The notes beneath the pieces were generated by a model. The model searched no databases. It was not told the origin of the DNA and saw nothing but the letters and a program-made list of their open reading frames with translations. Below, piece after piece: positions 42,341-51,900 of a DNA stretch of 57,032 bases. Position 1 is the first letter of the stretch, and the number at the start of each line of letters is the position of its first letter. Origin of the DNA: a gamma proteobacterium symbiont of Stewartia floridana (GTDB lineage: Bacteria > Pseudomonadota > Gammaproteobacteria > Chromatiales > Chromatiaceae); the NCBI GenBank assembly GCA_003676145.1, contig NAUB01000012.1, forward strand, positions 1 through 57,032, in the 5' to 3' direction. Position numbers and translations under genes: made by a program.

Positions 42341-43150
42341 ATGTCGGCATCCGAATTTCATATCAGCGTCGATCAACCCTCTGCAAATCCGGTTGAACTA
42401 CTCGCCGAAGCCAGCGGCCTCTCCCGTCAAACCATCAAAAAAACCATGTGGAAGGGGGCCGTCTGGTTGGAACGGGATGGCGGGGTGCGTCGCATTCGGC
42501 GCGCCAAGAGCCGGCTGCAACAAGGCGACCGCTTACACCTCTATCACAATGAAAAAGTTCTCGCCGAAGAGCCGGCAGAGGCTCGCCTGGTGGCGGATGA
42601 AGGTGACTTCAGTGTCTGGTTCAAACCGAAAGGGATGCTCTCCCATGGCTCCAAGTGGGGTGATCACTGTGCAATCGATCGATGGGTGCAGACCAACCTG
42701 AAACCTGAACGACCGGTGTTTCTGGTACATCGACTGGATCGGGCCACAGACGGCCTGATGGTTCTGGCGCATAGAAAACGAACGGCCACAGAACTGGCCC
42801 GGCTGTTTCGCGAACGAAAAATCGTGAAACGATATCAGGCCTGGGTAGTGGGACACTACATCGCCAATGCAAACAGCCGCCTGATCGAGGAACCGATCGA
42901 CGGCCGCCCGGCGTTAAGCCGGGTAAGTCTGCTTGAATACAACCCGCAGCAAGACCGCTCACTGCTCCAGGTGGAGATCGATACTGGACGTAAACACCAG
43001 ATTCGAAGACACTTGAGTGGTATCGGATATCCTGTGGTGGGAGATCGCCTCTACTGCGATACCAGCTTCGATGAGGATCTGCAATTGACCTGTGTTTACC
43101 TGGAGATCCCGGAAAGCGCTGAAAATGTGGCTGGAATATATCGTCCCTGA
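42341..43150 (+). CDS. RluA-family RNA pseudouridine synthase
   Basis: 269 residues. The catalytic motif HRLDRATDGL has Asp133, and GRKHQIRRHLSGIGYPVVGDRLY near the C-terminus is the second family signature. An S4-like N-terminal segment (LLAEASGLSRQTIKKTMWKGAVWLE) precedes it. The enzyme isomerises uridine in tRNA or rRNA; the target cannot be told. The start at ATG 42341 has no strong ribosome site. The gene is separate from its neighbours. Confidence 0.9.
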   Translation: MSASEFHISVDQPSANPVELLAEASGLSRQTIKKTMWKGAVWLERDGGVRRIRRAKSRLQQGDRLHLYHNEKVLAEEPAEARLVADEGDFSVWFKPKGMLSHGSKWGDHCAIDRWVQTNLKPERPVFLVHRLDRATDGLMVLAHRKRTATELARLFRERKIVKRYQAWVVGHYIANANSRLIEEPIDGRPALSRVSLLEYNPQQDRSLLQVEIDTGRKHQIRRHLSGIGYPVVGDRLYCDTSFDEDLQLTCVYLEIPESAENVAGIYRP

Positions 43151-43285
43151 GGCGCTTTTCCTGATGATCCGGGCTCTTCCCACTGAATTGCAATAAGCTG
43201 TATCGGAGTGGCGCCCATTGAAAGCAACCGAAGAGCAAGCTCAGCTATTGAACAATACCGGACTGCAGTGCCCCGCTCTGATGAC

Positions 43286-43801
43286 TCATGAGTCAGTTTG
43301 TATAAACCGTCCTACCGCATTCCGCACAGATTCAAGACCAATATCCTCCAGTGCGATCTGATCGGTTTTGATCCATCTTGTTTCAGCCACATCATCACCA
43401 ACAACAATCTCCGGTTTCTCTTCCAGTCGTAAAAGAAAGAACGCATCTGTGGTGTAGTACTGGATATCGGCATAGAGGTAGCGATTGCCATAAGAGAACA
43501 AGTAGCGCCAACGGCTTTCGCTAAAAAGCAGATTCAACTCTTCACTGATCTCCCGGCTCAGCGCCGCTTCCAGAGATTCATGATAGTCGACAAAACCACC
43601 TGGCAGATCGAGCATACCCTGACAGGGATTATGCTTTCTCACGGTCAACAGAATCTCATCCTGAAAACTCAGAACTGCACCGACCGCCGCGGCAGCATTA
43701 TGGAAATAGGTAAATCCGCATTGGTTACAAAACCACTGTTTTCCTTCACGCCACTCCAGCCCCTCGCTGCCGCAATGGGGACAAAAATTAAATCGCTTCA
43801 T
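43286..43801 (-). CDS. Nudix hydrolase with N-terminal zinc ribbon
   Basis: 171 residues. A zinc ribbon (CPHCG near 7-11 and CNQCG near 25-29) precedes a Nudix domain. The Nudix box spans GGFVDYHESLEAALSREISEEL at about 68-89; the key Glu residues are intact. Such NudC-like proteins hydrolyse nucleoside diphosphates linked to another group, for instance NAD(H) or capped RNA. The substrate here is not defined. It is convergent with the pseudouridine synthase gene. Confidence 0.9.
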   Translation of the reverse strand: MKRFNFCPHCGSEGLEWREGKQWFCNQCGFTYFHNAAAAVGAVLSFQDEILLTVRKHNPCQGMLDLPGGFVDYHESLEAALSREISEELNLLFSESRWRYLFSYGNRYLYADIQYYTTDAFFLLRLEEKPEIVVGDDVAETRWIKTDQIALEDIGLESVRNAVGRFIQTDS

Positions 43802-44084
43802 AGCCTGACCTGTTCGACACCATGCATCTGCATCCCTGTATAGGATTTGTTATCACAAAAAAACAGTTAATAAACATAAGTATAAAACCATTTACCCAAA
43901 ACTGACCGGTTCCAGGGAACACCCGGATCCGGCCGTGGGTCTAAAATAGAATAATAAAGACCTCTTTGATTGATTCATGCTTCATCCCCTGAAGGTATCG
44001 GGGTCCAGACTGATCAAGTCGCTGGATTACACATTTGCCGGTATCACGATGAGTCAGAGGTCCCTAAACATCGTGGAGTGGATT

Positions 44085-45437
44085 GTGGCTCGATACACCC
44101 TGTCATTGTTTCTCTTCCTCTGTTTCAGTAGCACGGGCCTGTATGCTGAAACACAAAGTCCAAAAGCTCTTCTGCTCGAGGTCACCGGCACCATCGGTCC
44201 CGCCACTGCAGACTACCTGGACAGAGCACTGAGCAAGGCGGAAAGTGAATCCGCAGAACTGGTGTTGTTGCAGATGGACACGCCAGGCGGCCTGGACACC
44301 TCGATGCGGGCGATCATAAAACGGATTATCGCCTCCCAGGTTCCGGTGGTCACCTACGTGGCGCCCAGTGGGGCTCGTGCCGCCAGTGCCGGTACCTACA
44401 TACTCTACGCCAGCCATTTCGCCGCCATGGCGCCAGCAACCAACCTGGGAGCCGCCACACCGGTGGCGCTGGGTGGCACACCCAACACCAGCCCCGATAA
44501 ATCCAAAGCGAAAGATGAGCAGGAGAGCACCCCACCCCCGACAACGGACGCCAAGAACAGCAAAACCATCAACGATGCAGCGGCCTACATACGCAGCCTC
44601 GCCAAGCTGCGCAACAGAAATGCCGATTGGGCGGAAAAGGCAGTGCGTGAAGCGGCCAGCCTCTCTGCGGAGGAGGCCTTGCAGCTGGGCGTGATCGATC
44701 TGGTTGCAGCAGATATCAACAGCCTGCTCACTGAGCTGAATGGCAAACAGGTGCAGCTCCCGCTCGGCAAAAAGAGCCTGAATACCCAAGGCATCATCCT
44801 GGAGAAACATCTGCCTGACTGGCAGAGCCAGTTATTAAGCATTATCAGCAATCCTAACCTGGCCTATATCCTGATGCTGGTAGGCATCTATGGTCTGATC
44901 TATGAGTTTGCCAATCCCGGTTCCGTCGTTCCCGGCACTGTAGGCGCGATCGCCCTGCTTTTAGCCCTCTATGCCTTTCACCTGCTACCGATCAATTACG
45001 CCGGTGTCGCTTTGATCCTGCTCGGATTCGCACTGATGGCGGCAGAAGCCTTTGTCCCCAGTTTCGGTGCCCTGGGTATCGGCGGTGTGGCCGCTTTCAT
45101 CATCGGTTCTCTGATTCTCATCGATACCGACCAGGCCGGTTATGGCCTGTCACTGCCACTGATCCTGGCGGTCGCCGCCAGCAGCGCCTTCATCATGATC
45201 TTTGTCATCGGCATGGCGATCAAATCGCGCAACCGCCCTGTGGTGAGCGGCCGTGAGGAGATGCTGACCAGTGAAGGCGTTGTGGTTGATGACTTCAGTG
45301 GCGAGGGGGATATCCGAGTCCACGGTGAGATTTGGCGGGCCCAATCGACACACCCCCTGAAAAAAGATCAGCGGGTGGAGATTACCGGCAGAGAGGGAAT
45401 GATACTGAAAGTTATGCCGACTGATAAGGAGAAGTAA
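44085..45437 (+). CDS. NfeD-family membrane serine protease (ClpP class)
   Basis: About 450 residues. I start at GTG 44085, because GGAG lies six bases upstream and the chain then begins with a signal peptide ([21 protein letters not shown]). A ClpP-like protease domain follows (about 25-235), with [15 protein letters not shown] and the serine in [12 protein letters not shown]. Four or five membrane helices lie at about 255-390 ([19 protein letters not shown] and on), and a C-terminal NfeD OB-fold ends the chain. The next gene encodes a slipin and starts two bases after this stop; the pair is widely conserved and is thought to act in membrane protein or lipid quality control, with the protease cleaving its slipin partner. 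Confidence 0.92.
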   Translation: MARYTLSLFLFLCFSSTGLYAETQSPKALLLEVTGTIGPATADYLDRALSKAESESAELVLLQMDTPGGLDTSMRAIIKRIIASQVPVVTYVAPSGARAASAGTYILYASHFAAMAPATNLGAATPVALGGTPNTSPDKSKAKDEQESTPPPTTDAKNSKTINDAAAYIRSLAKLRNRNADWAEKAVREAASLSAEEALQLGVIDLVAADINSLLTELNGKQVQLPLGKKSLNTQGIILEKHLPDWQSQLLSIISNPNLAYILMLVGIYGLIYEFANPGSVVPGTVGAIALLLALYAFHLLPINYAGVALILLGFALMAAEAFVPSFGALGIGGVAAFIIGSLILIDTDQAGYGLSLPLILAVAASSAFIMIFVIGMAIKSRNRPVVSGREEMLTSEGVVVDDFSGEGDIRVHGEIWRAQSTHPLKKDQRVEITGREGMILKVMPTDKEK

Positions 45438-45439
45438 TC

Positions 45440-46195
45440 ATGACGCTCTACGTCTATGCGGTTGTTCTATTTATACTGATTGCCTTCCTCGCCTCTGCGC
45501 TGAAGATTCTGCGAGAGTATGAGCGAGGCGTGGTCTTCATGTTGGGTCGCTTCTGGCGGGTCAAAGGTCCTGGATTGATCATCATCATTCCGGTCATCCA
45601 GCAGTTCGTCAGGGTTGACCTGAGAACCATCGTTTTGGATGTACCCTCCCAGGATGTGATCTCCCGAGACAATGTCTCGGTCAAGGTCAACGCGGTGGTC
45701 TACTTCCGCGTACTCGATCCTGAGCGGGCGATCATCCAGGTTGAGGACTATATGGCGGCTACCAGTCAGCTTGCCCAGACCACTCTGCGTTCCGTACTCG
45801 GCCAGCATGAGCTGGACGAGATGCTGGCAGAACGGGAACGACTCAACAACGATGTAAGGAATATCCTCGACCAACAGACCGACACCTGGGGAATCAAGGT
45901 CTCCAATGTGGAGATCAAGCATGTGGATCTGGACGACAGTATGATCCGGGCAATTGCCCGCCAAGCCGAGGCGGAACGGGCGAGACGCGCCAAGGTGATC
46001 CATGCGGAAGGCGAACAGCAGGCGGCCGAAAAACTGGTCGAGGCGGCGAAAATCCTCGCCGAACAACCCCAGGCGATTCAGCTCAGATACCTGGAGACGC
46101 TCACCGAGGTGGCCGGTGACAAGAGCCACACACTGGTTTTTCCTCTGCCAATGGATCTGCTGGAACCGCTTCTGCAGCGTAAAGAGAGAGATTGA
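45440..46195 (+). CDS. Slipin (stomatin/prohibitin family, SPFH domain)
   Basis: 251 residues. A membrane helix at about 3-22 is followed by the SPFH domain (about 28-185) with [21 protein letters not shown] near 28-48 and the conserved [19 protein letters not shown] long Ala/Glu-rich coiled coil (about 175-225) completes it. It forms oligomers in the inner membrane, often as microdomain scaffolds. GGAG precedes the ATG by eight bases, and the gene begins two bases after the nfeD stop. Confidence 0.94.
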   Translation: MTLYVYAVVLFILIAFLASALKILREYERGVVFMLGRFWRVKGPGLIIIIPVIQQFVRVDLRTIVLDVPSQDVISRDNVSVKVNAVVYFRVLDPERAIIQVEDYMAATSQLAQTTLRSVLGQHELDEMLAERERLNNDVRNILDQQTDTWGIKVSNVEIKHVDLDDSMIRAIARQAEAERARRAKVIHAEGEQQAAEKLVEAAKILAEQPQAIQLRYLETLTEVAGDKSHTLVFPLPMDLLEPLLQRKERD

Positions 46196-46252
46196 GAGGC
46201 GGTTGATTTACTACAGACACCTTAGGCAGAAGTGACAGGGTATCAGAGTTTG

Positions 46253-47440
46253 CTACTGAGCCTGAGAGAAGTGACTGATCCCTTGCAGTACCCGATTCCA
46301 TGCAGGGCGTGAACTCCCATCTGCATAGCGGATCAGCCCCATGGTTTCATAGGACTCAGAGAAGCGTTGCACCATATCCTCGGGCAGGCCATCTGCACGC
46401 AGTGCTTCGGCGTATTCGCTCTCCACCAGATCCGGGTCCCAGTCGACCAGCTGAAAGATCACCGCCACCCTGATCCTCTGTTCCTCGGACATCCTGTTGA
46501 AAAAAGCATCAAAGAAATCTGTTTGTCGATTCAATGAGGCATTCATCGGTGAATCCGTCTCCTCATACCCGGCAGATGCCCCTAACTCCTGAAAGATGAC
46601 CGGTTTGTCACCGGCCGCGTTCAACATCGCATCCAGTTCCCGATTGACAGTCGATAGATCACCTTCAAAAAAGAGATCAGGATTGATTGCATAGTAGTTA
46701 TAACTGGCTACATCAACCTCTGCCAGCAGAGAGCTGTGGAAACCGGAACCCATCGCTTGATTCTCATAGGCCAGTGTCATGGTTACCGCGAGCCGCTCAT
46801 CCAGGGTTCGCACATGACGCCTTGCGCTACGCAGAAAGTTGACGACAGATCTCTCTGCTTCCGGGTAGTCCATCAGGAAGTTGCCCGGTTCGTTACCCAC
46901 AGCAAGCACCCATCCACCATACTCCACGACCATTGGTACAACCCAATCGAGCAGTTTCTCAAAGCGTGTGGTGATGAGCGGATCGTCAAACTGGATCCCA
47001 TTCACCAGTTTGGTCCCGGAGTCTTCGTCCGAAAGATCCTGAGGCAGTGTGTAACCTTCACTGTCGATGGTCGATAGCAGAACAAAGGCCTGAAGTCCGC
47101 TCTGCTGCATCTCCATCAGCTCTTCCAACAATAGATCTGTATTGTATTGATTCGGTTGAGGCTCCAGATCGGCCCAGTCGACCTGAATTCTGGCCACATC
47201 CATACCCTGGTTCAGCGCATCATTCCAACGCGCTTGCATTGCCGTGTCGGTAACCGCCGGCTGTTCTGCGTTGAACGATTTGAATAGGCTGATGTGACCG
47301 CCCGATGAGAGCAAGGGCAGTGTTGAAGGGTTGGCCGGTTGCTCTTCCAGGTTGATCGATTCTCCGGACCCACCGCCGCATCCGGAAAGCATGATAAACA
47401 GAATCACTGCATAGCATTTATAACGAGACATCCTATCCAT
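46253..47440 (-). CDS. Glycoside-hydrolase-like lipoprotein (clan GH-A type barrel)
   Basis: 395 residues. A lipoprotein signal ends at LSGC (Cys21). The barrel has a DVARIQVDWADLEPQPNQYN strand, WVLAVGNEPGNF with Glu184 as the likely acid/base and VIFQELGAS with Glu285 as the likely nucleophile, the spacing and context of clan GH-A glycosidases. The exact family and sugar are not clear. Either of two in-frame ATGs (47440 or 47431) may be the start. The next upstream gene encodes a secreted beta-propeller protein; the two are 109 bases apart on the same strand and may be co-transcribed. Confidence 0.72.
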   Translation of the reverse strand: MDRMSRYKCYAVILFIMLSGCGGGSGESINLEEQPANPSTLPLLSSGGHISLFKSFNAEQPAVTDTAMQARWNDALNQGMDVARIQVDWADLEPQPNQYNTDLLLEELMEMQQSGLQAFVLLSTIDSEGYTLPQDLSDEDSGTKLVNGIQFDDPLITTRFEKLLDWVVPMVVEYGGWVLAVGNEPGNFLMDYPEAERSVVNFLRSARRHVRTLDERLAVTMTLAYENQAMGSGFHSSLLAEVDVASYNYYAINPDLFFEGDLSTVNRELDAMLNAAGDKPVIFQELGASAGYEETDSPMNASLNRQTDFFDAFFNRMSEEQRIRVAVIFQLVDWDPDLVESEYAEALRADGLPEDMVQRFSESYETMGLIRYADGSSRPAWNRVLQGISHFSQAQ

Positions 47441-47548
47441 TGATCACACTCTGTCCTTAGATTGGTATGGCTATCCGATCGATCCGCCAATGCTGCTTGA
47501 TACCGCTGCACCTCCCGGTGCAGCGGTGAAGCACGCCAGTTGAATCCG

Positions 47549-49999
47549 TTACTCCCTCGCCGGCAGATTCGATGAATAGAGTGAATCACCATGCAGATAG
47601 TGAACACTATCCCCCAGGATGACAGACCGGTCATTCCAAACACCATGTGAGTAACTACTCAAACCACTATCTCTCACCACGAACCGATCTACGAGTTCGA
47701 CACCGGGGGTATCACCCAACCGGATATCGAACGTGTAGAGGCCGGAATGGGTCCATCCCCAGGGCACATTGGGTTGCGGATTACTCGAGCTGGGAGGCTC
47801 ATCATACAGATCCACCGGGATGGAAAAGCGCATCGGCAGCGTATCGGTCTGGGGCAGCGATGCAAAGCCGTGCGGCTGGTTCAGGATCGTTGCGTGGGTT
47901 CCCCTGCCGCCCAATATGAGTGAGTTGACTTCTGTTGGGGTGGTGGGATCGGAGACATCGAACAGGGAGACCTTCACCCCCTGGAACCAGGCAAAGCCCA
48001 ATCCTCCCCGATCACCCGAGCCCTCCGCATCAACGGCCTCCTTACCGATACCGAGAAGATAGTTCTCTCCCACAGGATGGAGATATTCCGAGTAACCCGA
48101 CACCTCCAATTCACCTAACGATACGGGATTCTCCGGATCGGTGAGATCCAGAACATAGAGAGGATCAACCTTTTTGAAGGTGATCAGGTAACCCCGGTTA
48201 CCAATAAAGCGGCTGGCGTAGAGCATCTCTCCCGGTCGCCCCAGCCCATCCAGCCTGCCGGCCACTTCCAGTCGACCGCCACCCGCCACTTCGCGCAACA
48301 GGGTTACGCTGGTGGAGCTGTTTACCGAACCCAGGTAGCCGTGGGATGTCGCGATACGAAACACCCCCTGATACTCACCCATACGGTAGGATTTGTAATC
48401 TTCTTCATAACCAAGATGACCAAACACCTGAGCTGAACCGCGATATTCGGCGGCCATGCCGTTCGCTGAATCACTCACCAGCGCCAGCTTGTGGACCTCG
48501 TTTATCGAAGTGTATTCACCGTTCTCGAGAAGAGTCCGACCGGCGCCCTCTGCAACCAGATAGATCGCCTCTTGTGAGGCATAGAGCACTTCCGAGGTAC
48601 CGATGAAACAGCTGGTTTGGTAGCTGTCAGGATCCGCCAGTGGAACGGCAATGATATTGATGATGGTGGGATCCAGCATACCGACCGTGGCACTTGGAGC
48701 CAGATAACAACTCTCCGTGTCGATAAGCGGTTCCGGTTCATCGCCTAAGGTAGAGGTTGGAGTCAACTGACTTAAAGTAGCACTCTCCAACAGAGTACGA
48801 TTGTGTTGAAACTGTCCTGTGTACTCAGCGTATTGATCCAGTCCATCGAGATAGGGGGTATAGCGGGTAACCAGATAGAGTGTATTGCCGATGACTCGAC
48901 TGGAGATCATTGCACCGTCAAAGCTCAATGTACGTTCATGGGTTGGTGCATCTGCAGAGTCCAAACGAAACAAATTGACCTCACTGGTGCCATGCGACCA
49001 ATATCTGGGCTCCTCCCAGATCGATAGCGGCCCAAAGAAGCCAATATCCACATAGTCATTGACGGTGTCTCCTCCTACGGTCACCACCATATCGGAGAGC
49101 CCTTCACCGAGCTGGTTGAGGAGATAGATGCCTTCTACATCTCCCTCACCCGGTATGCCGACCTCATTCAACAACCGGTTTGAAGCAGCCTGCTCCTCTA
49201 TGGCGTAAGTGAAGAGACAACGTCGGAAATAGGTGTTGGTGCTTGAGCCGCAGTAACCAAACCGATAGAAATGGACCCCATCGGATTTGACCAAATCTGC
49301 CTCATCCACCCCCTGCTCCTGGGTGTTGGTGAGAGATATCGGGTTGATACTGTCTATCGGCGCCGGGCTGAAATCCTCACGACTCGTATCAGGCAGCGGG
49401 CGATCCGTTGCATAGGCTGCGATCATCGCCTCGGACAAGTAGCCTTCCAGCATGACATTGTGCCGGAAGCGATGCAGGGTGGGATTGTCGGTATCGAAGA
49501 CGATGAAGGTCAAGGGGTCCTGATTATAGATAACAGAACCATCTTCCGCCTCATAACCACCATACACAGCAAACTCCGCCGGCGGTAAGGGTCCGCCAGC
49601 GTGCACATCGATGACTTCGGTCTCAGTGAGTGTCTTACGGGTGAAGGGAACCAACGCATCAACCTGGCCGTTCCAGTTGAGCCAGCGCCCCTCGCTATCG
49701 CGCATATGCCAATTATCCTGAGCCCGGGCAACCAGGTAGAGATTACGTTCAGCCCCCACAGAGGAGGCATCCACACTGATGCTCAGCTCAACCGAGATGG
49801 CATCCTCAGTATCGTATAACGGGGTATATTGATCCGTATCAGCGGTGGAGAGAGACCATGACATGGTCGCATCGGCCGGCTCACCCGAGGTTGTGACTGA
49901 AGGCTGATTGGTGGGAGCGGCGGCTGTGATAAACGGGGAAGATGCAAACATCACAGCAAAAAAAAGGCGGCACAGAGTTGAAGAAAATCTATTTTCCAT
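47549..49999 (-). CDS. Secreted beta-propeller domain protein
   Basis: 816 residues. A signal peptide of about 27 is followed by a long, beta-rich chain. The segment LTNTQEQGVDEADLVKSDG is the signature of the Beta_propel family of secreted proteins found in bacteria and archaea. Several blade-like repeats follow (LYVLDLTDPENPVSLGELEVSG and similar). The function of the family is unknown; binding or an enzyme role at the cell surface is possible. GAGGG precedes the ATG at 49999 by about eight bases; a longer frame upstream lacks a ribosome site. Probably in one unit with the glycoside-hydrolase-like gene. Confidence 0.85.
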   Translation of the reverse strand: MENRFSSTLCRLFFAVMFASSPFITAAAPTNQPSVTTSGEPADATMSWSLSTADTDQYTPLYDTEDAISVELSISVDASSVGAERNLYLVARAQDNWHMRDSEGRWLNWNGQVDALVPFTRKTLTETEVIDVHAGGPLPPAEFAVYGGYEAEDGSVIYNQDPLTFIVFDTDNPTLHRFRHNVMLEGYLSEAMIAAYATDRPLPDTSREDFSPAPIDSINPISLTNTQEQGVDEADLVKSDGVHFYRFGYCGSSTNTYFRRCLFTYAIEEQAASNRLLNEVGIPGEGDVEGIYLLNQLGEGLSDMVVTVGGDTVNDYVDIGFFGPLSIWEEPRYWSHGTSEVNLFRLDSADAPTHERTLSFDGAMISSRVIGNTLYLVTRYTPYLDGLDQYAEYTGQFQHNRTLLESATLSQLTPTSTLGDEPEPLIDTESCYLAPSATVGMLDPTIINIIAVPLADPDSYQTSCFIGTSEVLYASQEAIYLVAEGAGRTLLENGEYTSINEVHKLALVSDSANGMAAEYRGSAQVFGHLGYEEDYKSYRMGEYQGVFRIATSHGYLGSVNSSTSVTLLREVAGGGRLEVAGRLDGLGRPGEMLYASRFIGNRGYLITFKKVDPLYVLDLTDPENPVSLGELEVSGYSEYLHPVGENYLLGIGKEAVDAEGSGDRGGLGFAWFQGVKVSLFDVSDPTTPTEVNSLILGGRGTHATILNQPHGFASLPQTDTLPMRFSIPVDLYDEPPSSSNPQPNVPWGWTHSGLYTFDIRLGDTPGVELVDRFVVRDSGLSSYSHGVWNDRSVILGDSVHYLHGDSLYSSNLPARE

Positions 50000-50810
50000 G
50001 ATCGATCCCTCGAATTTCAACAGTGCAGACATCATAACCTCCCCAACTTCCGATTTCCAGAGTGTGAAAGACCAACGACATGTCAGCCGGTATAACGAGA
50101 ATTAGAACGGATATGGAAAGCTTAACTAGTTCAGTCCGGTATGCTTCAGGTATTCCAAGCTATGTAAAGGAAAACTGATCAATAGATACTGCCCAATCGA
50201 AAGAAGAGTTTTTCTTTACTTTTGTAACTCATAACATTGCTGCCCTATTAACTTCGATCAATATGGTAATAATTGTGGCTTCTCTTTAACCCATCTGGAT
50301 TCGAGACATATAAAGAGATAACTCAGCGAAAGATGATGGTAAGAAAATACACCAATCATCAATCTGCTACGCAAAAGCAGAGAATAGCTCCCCTCTCCCC
50401 TTGCGGGAGAGGGGCTTTTATGCATCTCCCTGGCTTATGGTGATTAACGGAAAAGCTGTGAATTCATAATAGAATCCTGGTCATATCCCGCAAACTCTTT
50501 CTACCGATAACTGTCCCATCACCATAACCCTGAATTTAGAATAGCTTGAAACATTGCGATAGATACCCTATCACCATGAGATTGTTTCCCCAAGCTTTGG
50601 AATTCACCACCCGAAATCAGTTTGTGCCTTTGTGAAAATACCGTATATTATGAACCATGGCTTGGTTATCCCTTTTGATTCAATAAGTTGTTTGCACTCT
50701 TATGAAATTGGAAGGCGCATAACCCAAAACGCCTTATTGCAAACCAATGGAACAGCAATGATTCCGCACAATGACCCGTTTACCACACCCGGAAAGGAGT
50801 TTTGAGCGTG
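50000..50810. other. Long intergenic region
   Basis: About 800 bases between the divergent propeller and RND adaptor genes, AT-rich in the middle. It carries a strong hairpin at about 50388-50419 (listed separately). Both promoters should lie here. No gene is supported. Confidence 0.35.
50388..50419 (+). terminator. Stem-loop with T run
   Basis: CCCCTCTCCC (50390-50399) pairs perfectly with GGGAGAGGGG (50405-50414) and is followed by CTTTTA. No gene ends nearby on the plus strand, so it may be a terminator of a small unannotated transcript or a dispersed hairpin repeat. Confidence 0.55.
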
Positions 50811-51884
50811 ATGAAGCTCAGCGTACTGATCATTGGCCTCCTCTGCATAACCAATGCGATTGCAGCGCCTCCTAAGAAACCGAGTCTGGTTACCGTTACC
50901 GAAGTCGTGGAGCAGAACCTGCGTGAGGAGATCCCCTTCTCTGGCACGGCGGAGGCACTCCAGCAATCACCCCTCTCCCCCCGATTGTCCGGAGTGGTGA
51001 ATGAGGTCTTCGTTGAGGAGGGTCAGCGGGTTGAGGCGGGTGAAAAAATTCTCTCCCTCGATTCGGTGATTGCCAGATTAGAGGTGGTATCGGCGAAGGC
51101 CGGACTCGATGAGGCGATCGCCCGCCACCGTGAAGCGGTACGCCAGAAAAACGAGTATCAGTCACTGCGCCGCAACAAGGCGGTGGCTGCCAGCCAGTTG
51201 GCCTCGGCTGTGGCCGATGAGGAGATTGCCCTGGCATCGATCGCCAAGCAGCGTGCGGAGGTAAAACGGCTGGAAGAGCTGTTGTCCCGGCATCAGCTGA
51301 CTGCCCCTTTCTCCGGCATCGTTGCCGAGAAGAACGTGGAAACCGGACAGTGGGTAAAGGCTGAATCGGGTGTGGTTAAACTGGTTGCGCTGGATCGTAT
51401 CCGCATACGGGCATCGATACCCCAGCGATTCTATTCACGCATCGAGCCCGACCTGAAGGTACGAATCCGCTTCGATTCCCTGCCAGGGGAGGAGTTCACC
51501 GGCAAGGTCGCTTCGATGGTCGCGGCAGGCAACCGAAGCACCCGCACCTTTCCCCTTCTGTTGTTGCTCGATAATCCGAAAAGCCGGATCGCCCCCGGCA
51601 TGTCGGCGCGTATATTCATCGAACTGAGCGGCCAGCAGCAACCCTCGATCATGCTTCCCCGCGATGCGATCGTTCTCAAGGCGGATGGCAGCCGGATCGT
51701 CTGGCGAGTCTCCGGCTCCGAGGAGCCATACGATGTCAAACAGGTCAACGTGATCACCGGCCGCACCCAGGGCAATCTCGTGGAGATCCTGGACAGCAAA
51801 CTGAACGCCGGTGACCGCATCGTACTGCTGGGCAACGAGAACCTGCGTCCCGGCCAATCCATCAAGATCGGACAAACCGAATAG
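50811..51884 (+). CDS. RND efflux periplasmic adaptor (membrane fusion protein)
   Basis: About 357 residues with a signal peptide (cleaved near residue 18). The order is lipoyl-half and alpha-hairpin segments (SPLSPRLSGVVNEVFVEEGQRVEAGEKILSLDS near 50-82, then a long helical hairpin to about 160), the second lipoyl half (SRHQLTAPFSGIVAEKNVETGQWV), and a C-terminal beta barrel. It joins the inner-membrane pump encoded by the next gene to an outer-membrane channel; no TolC-like gene is in the window. AGGAG precedes the ATG and the GTG one codon earlier. The pump gene starts 16 bases after this stop. Confidence 0.9.
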   Translation: MKLSVLIIGLLCITNAIAAPPKKPSLVTVTEVVEQNLREEIPFSGTAEALQQSPLSPRLSGVVNEVFVEEGQRVEAGEKILSLDSVIARLEVVSAKAGLDEAIARHREAVRQKNEYQSLRRNKAVAASQLASAVADEEIALASIAKQRAEVKRLEELLSRHQLTAPFSGIVAEKNVETGQWVKAESGVVKLVALDRIRIRASIPQRFYSRIEPDLKVRIRFDSLPGEEFTGKVASMVAAGNRSTRTFPLLLLLDNPKSRIAPGMSARIFIELSGQQQPSIMLPRDAIVLKADGSRIVWRVSGSEEPYDVKQVNVITGRTQGNLVEILDSKLNAGDRIVLLGNENLRPGQSIKIGQTE

Positions 51885-51900
51885 AGGTCAGCATCTCGCT

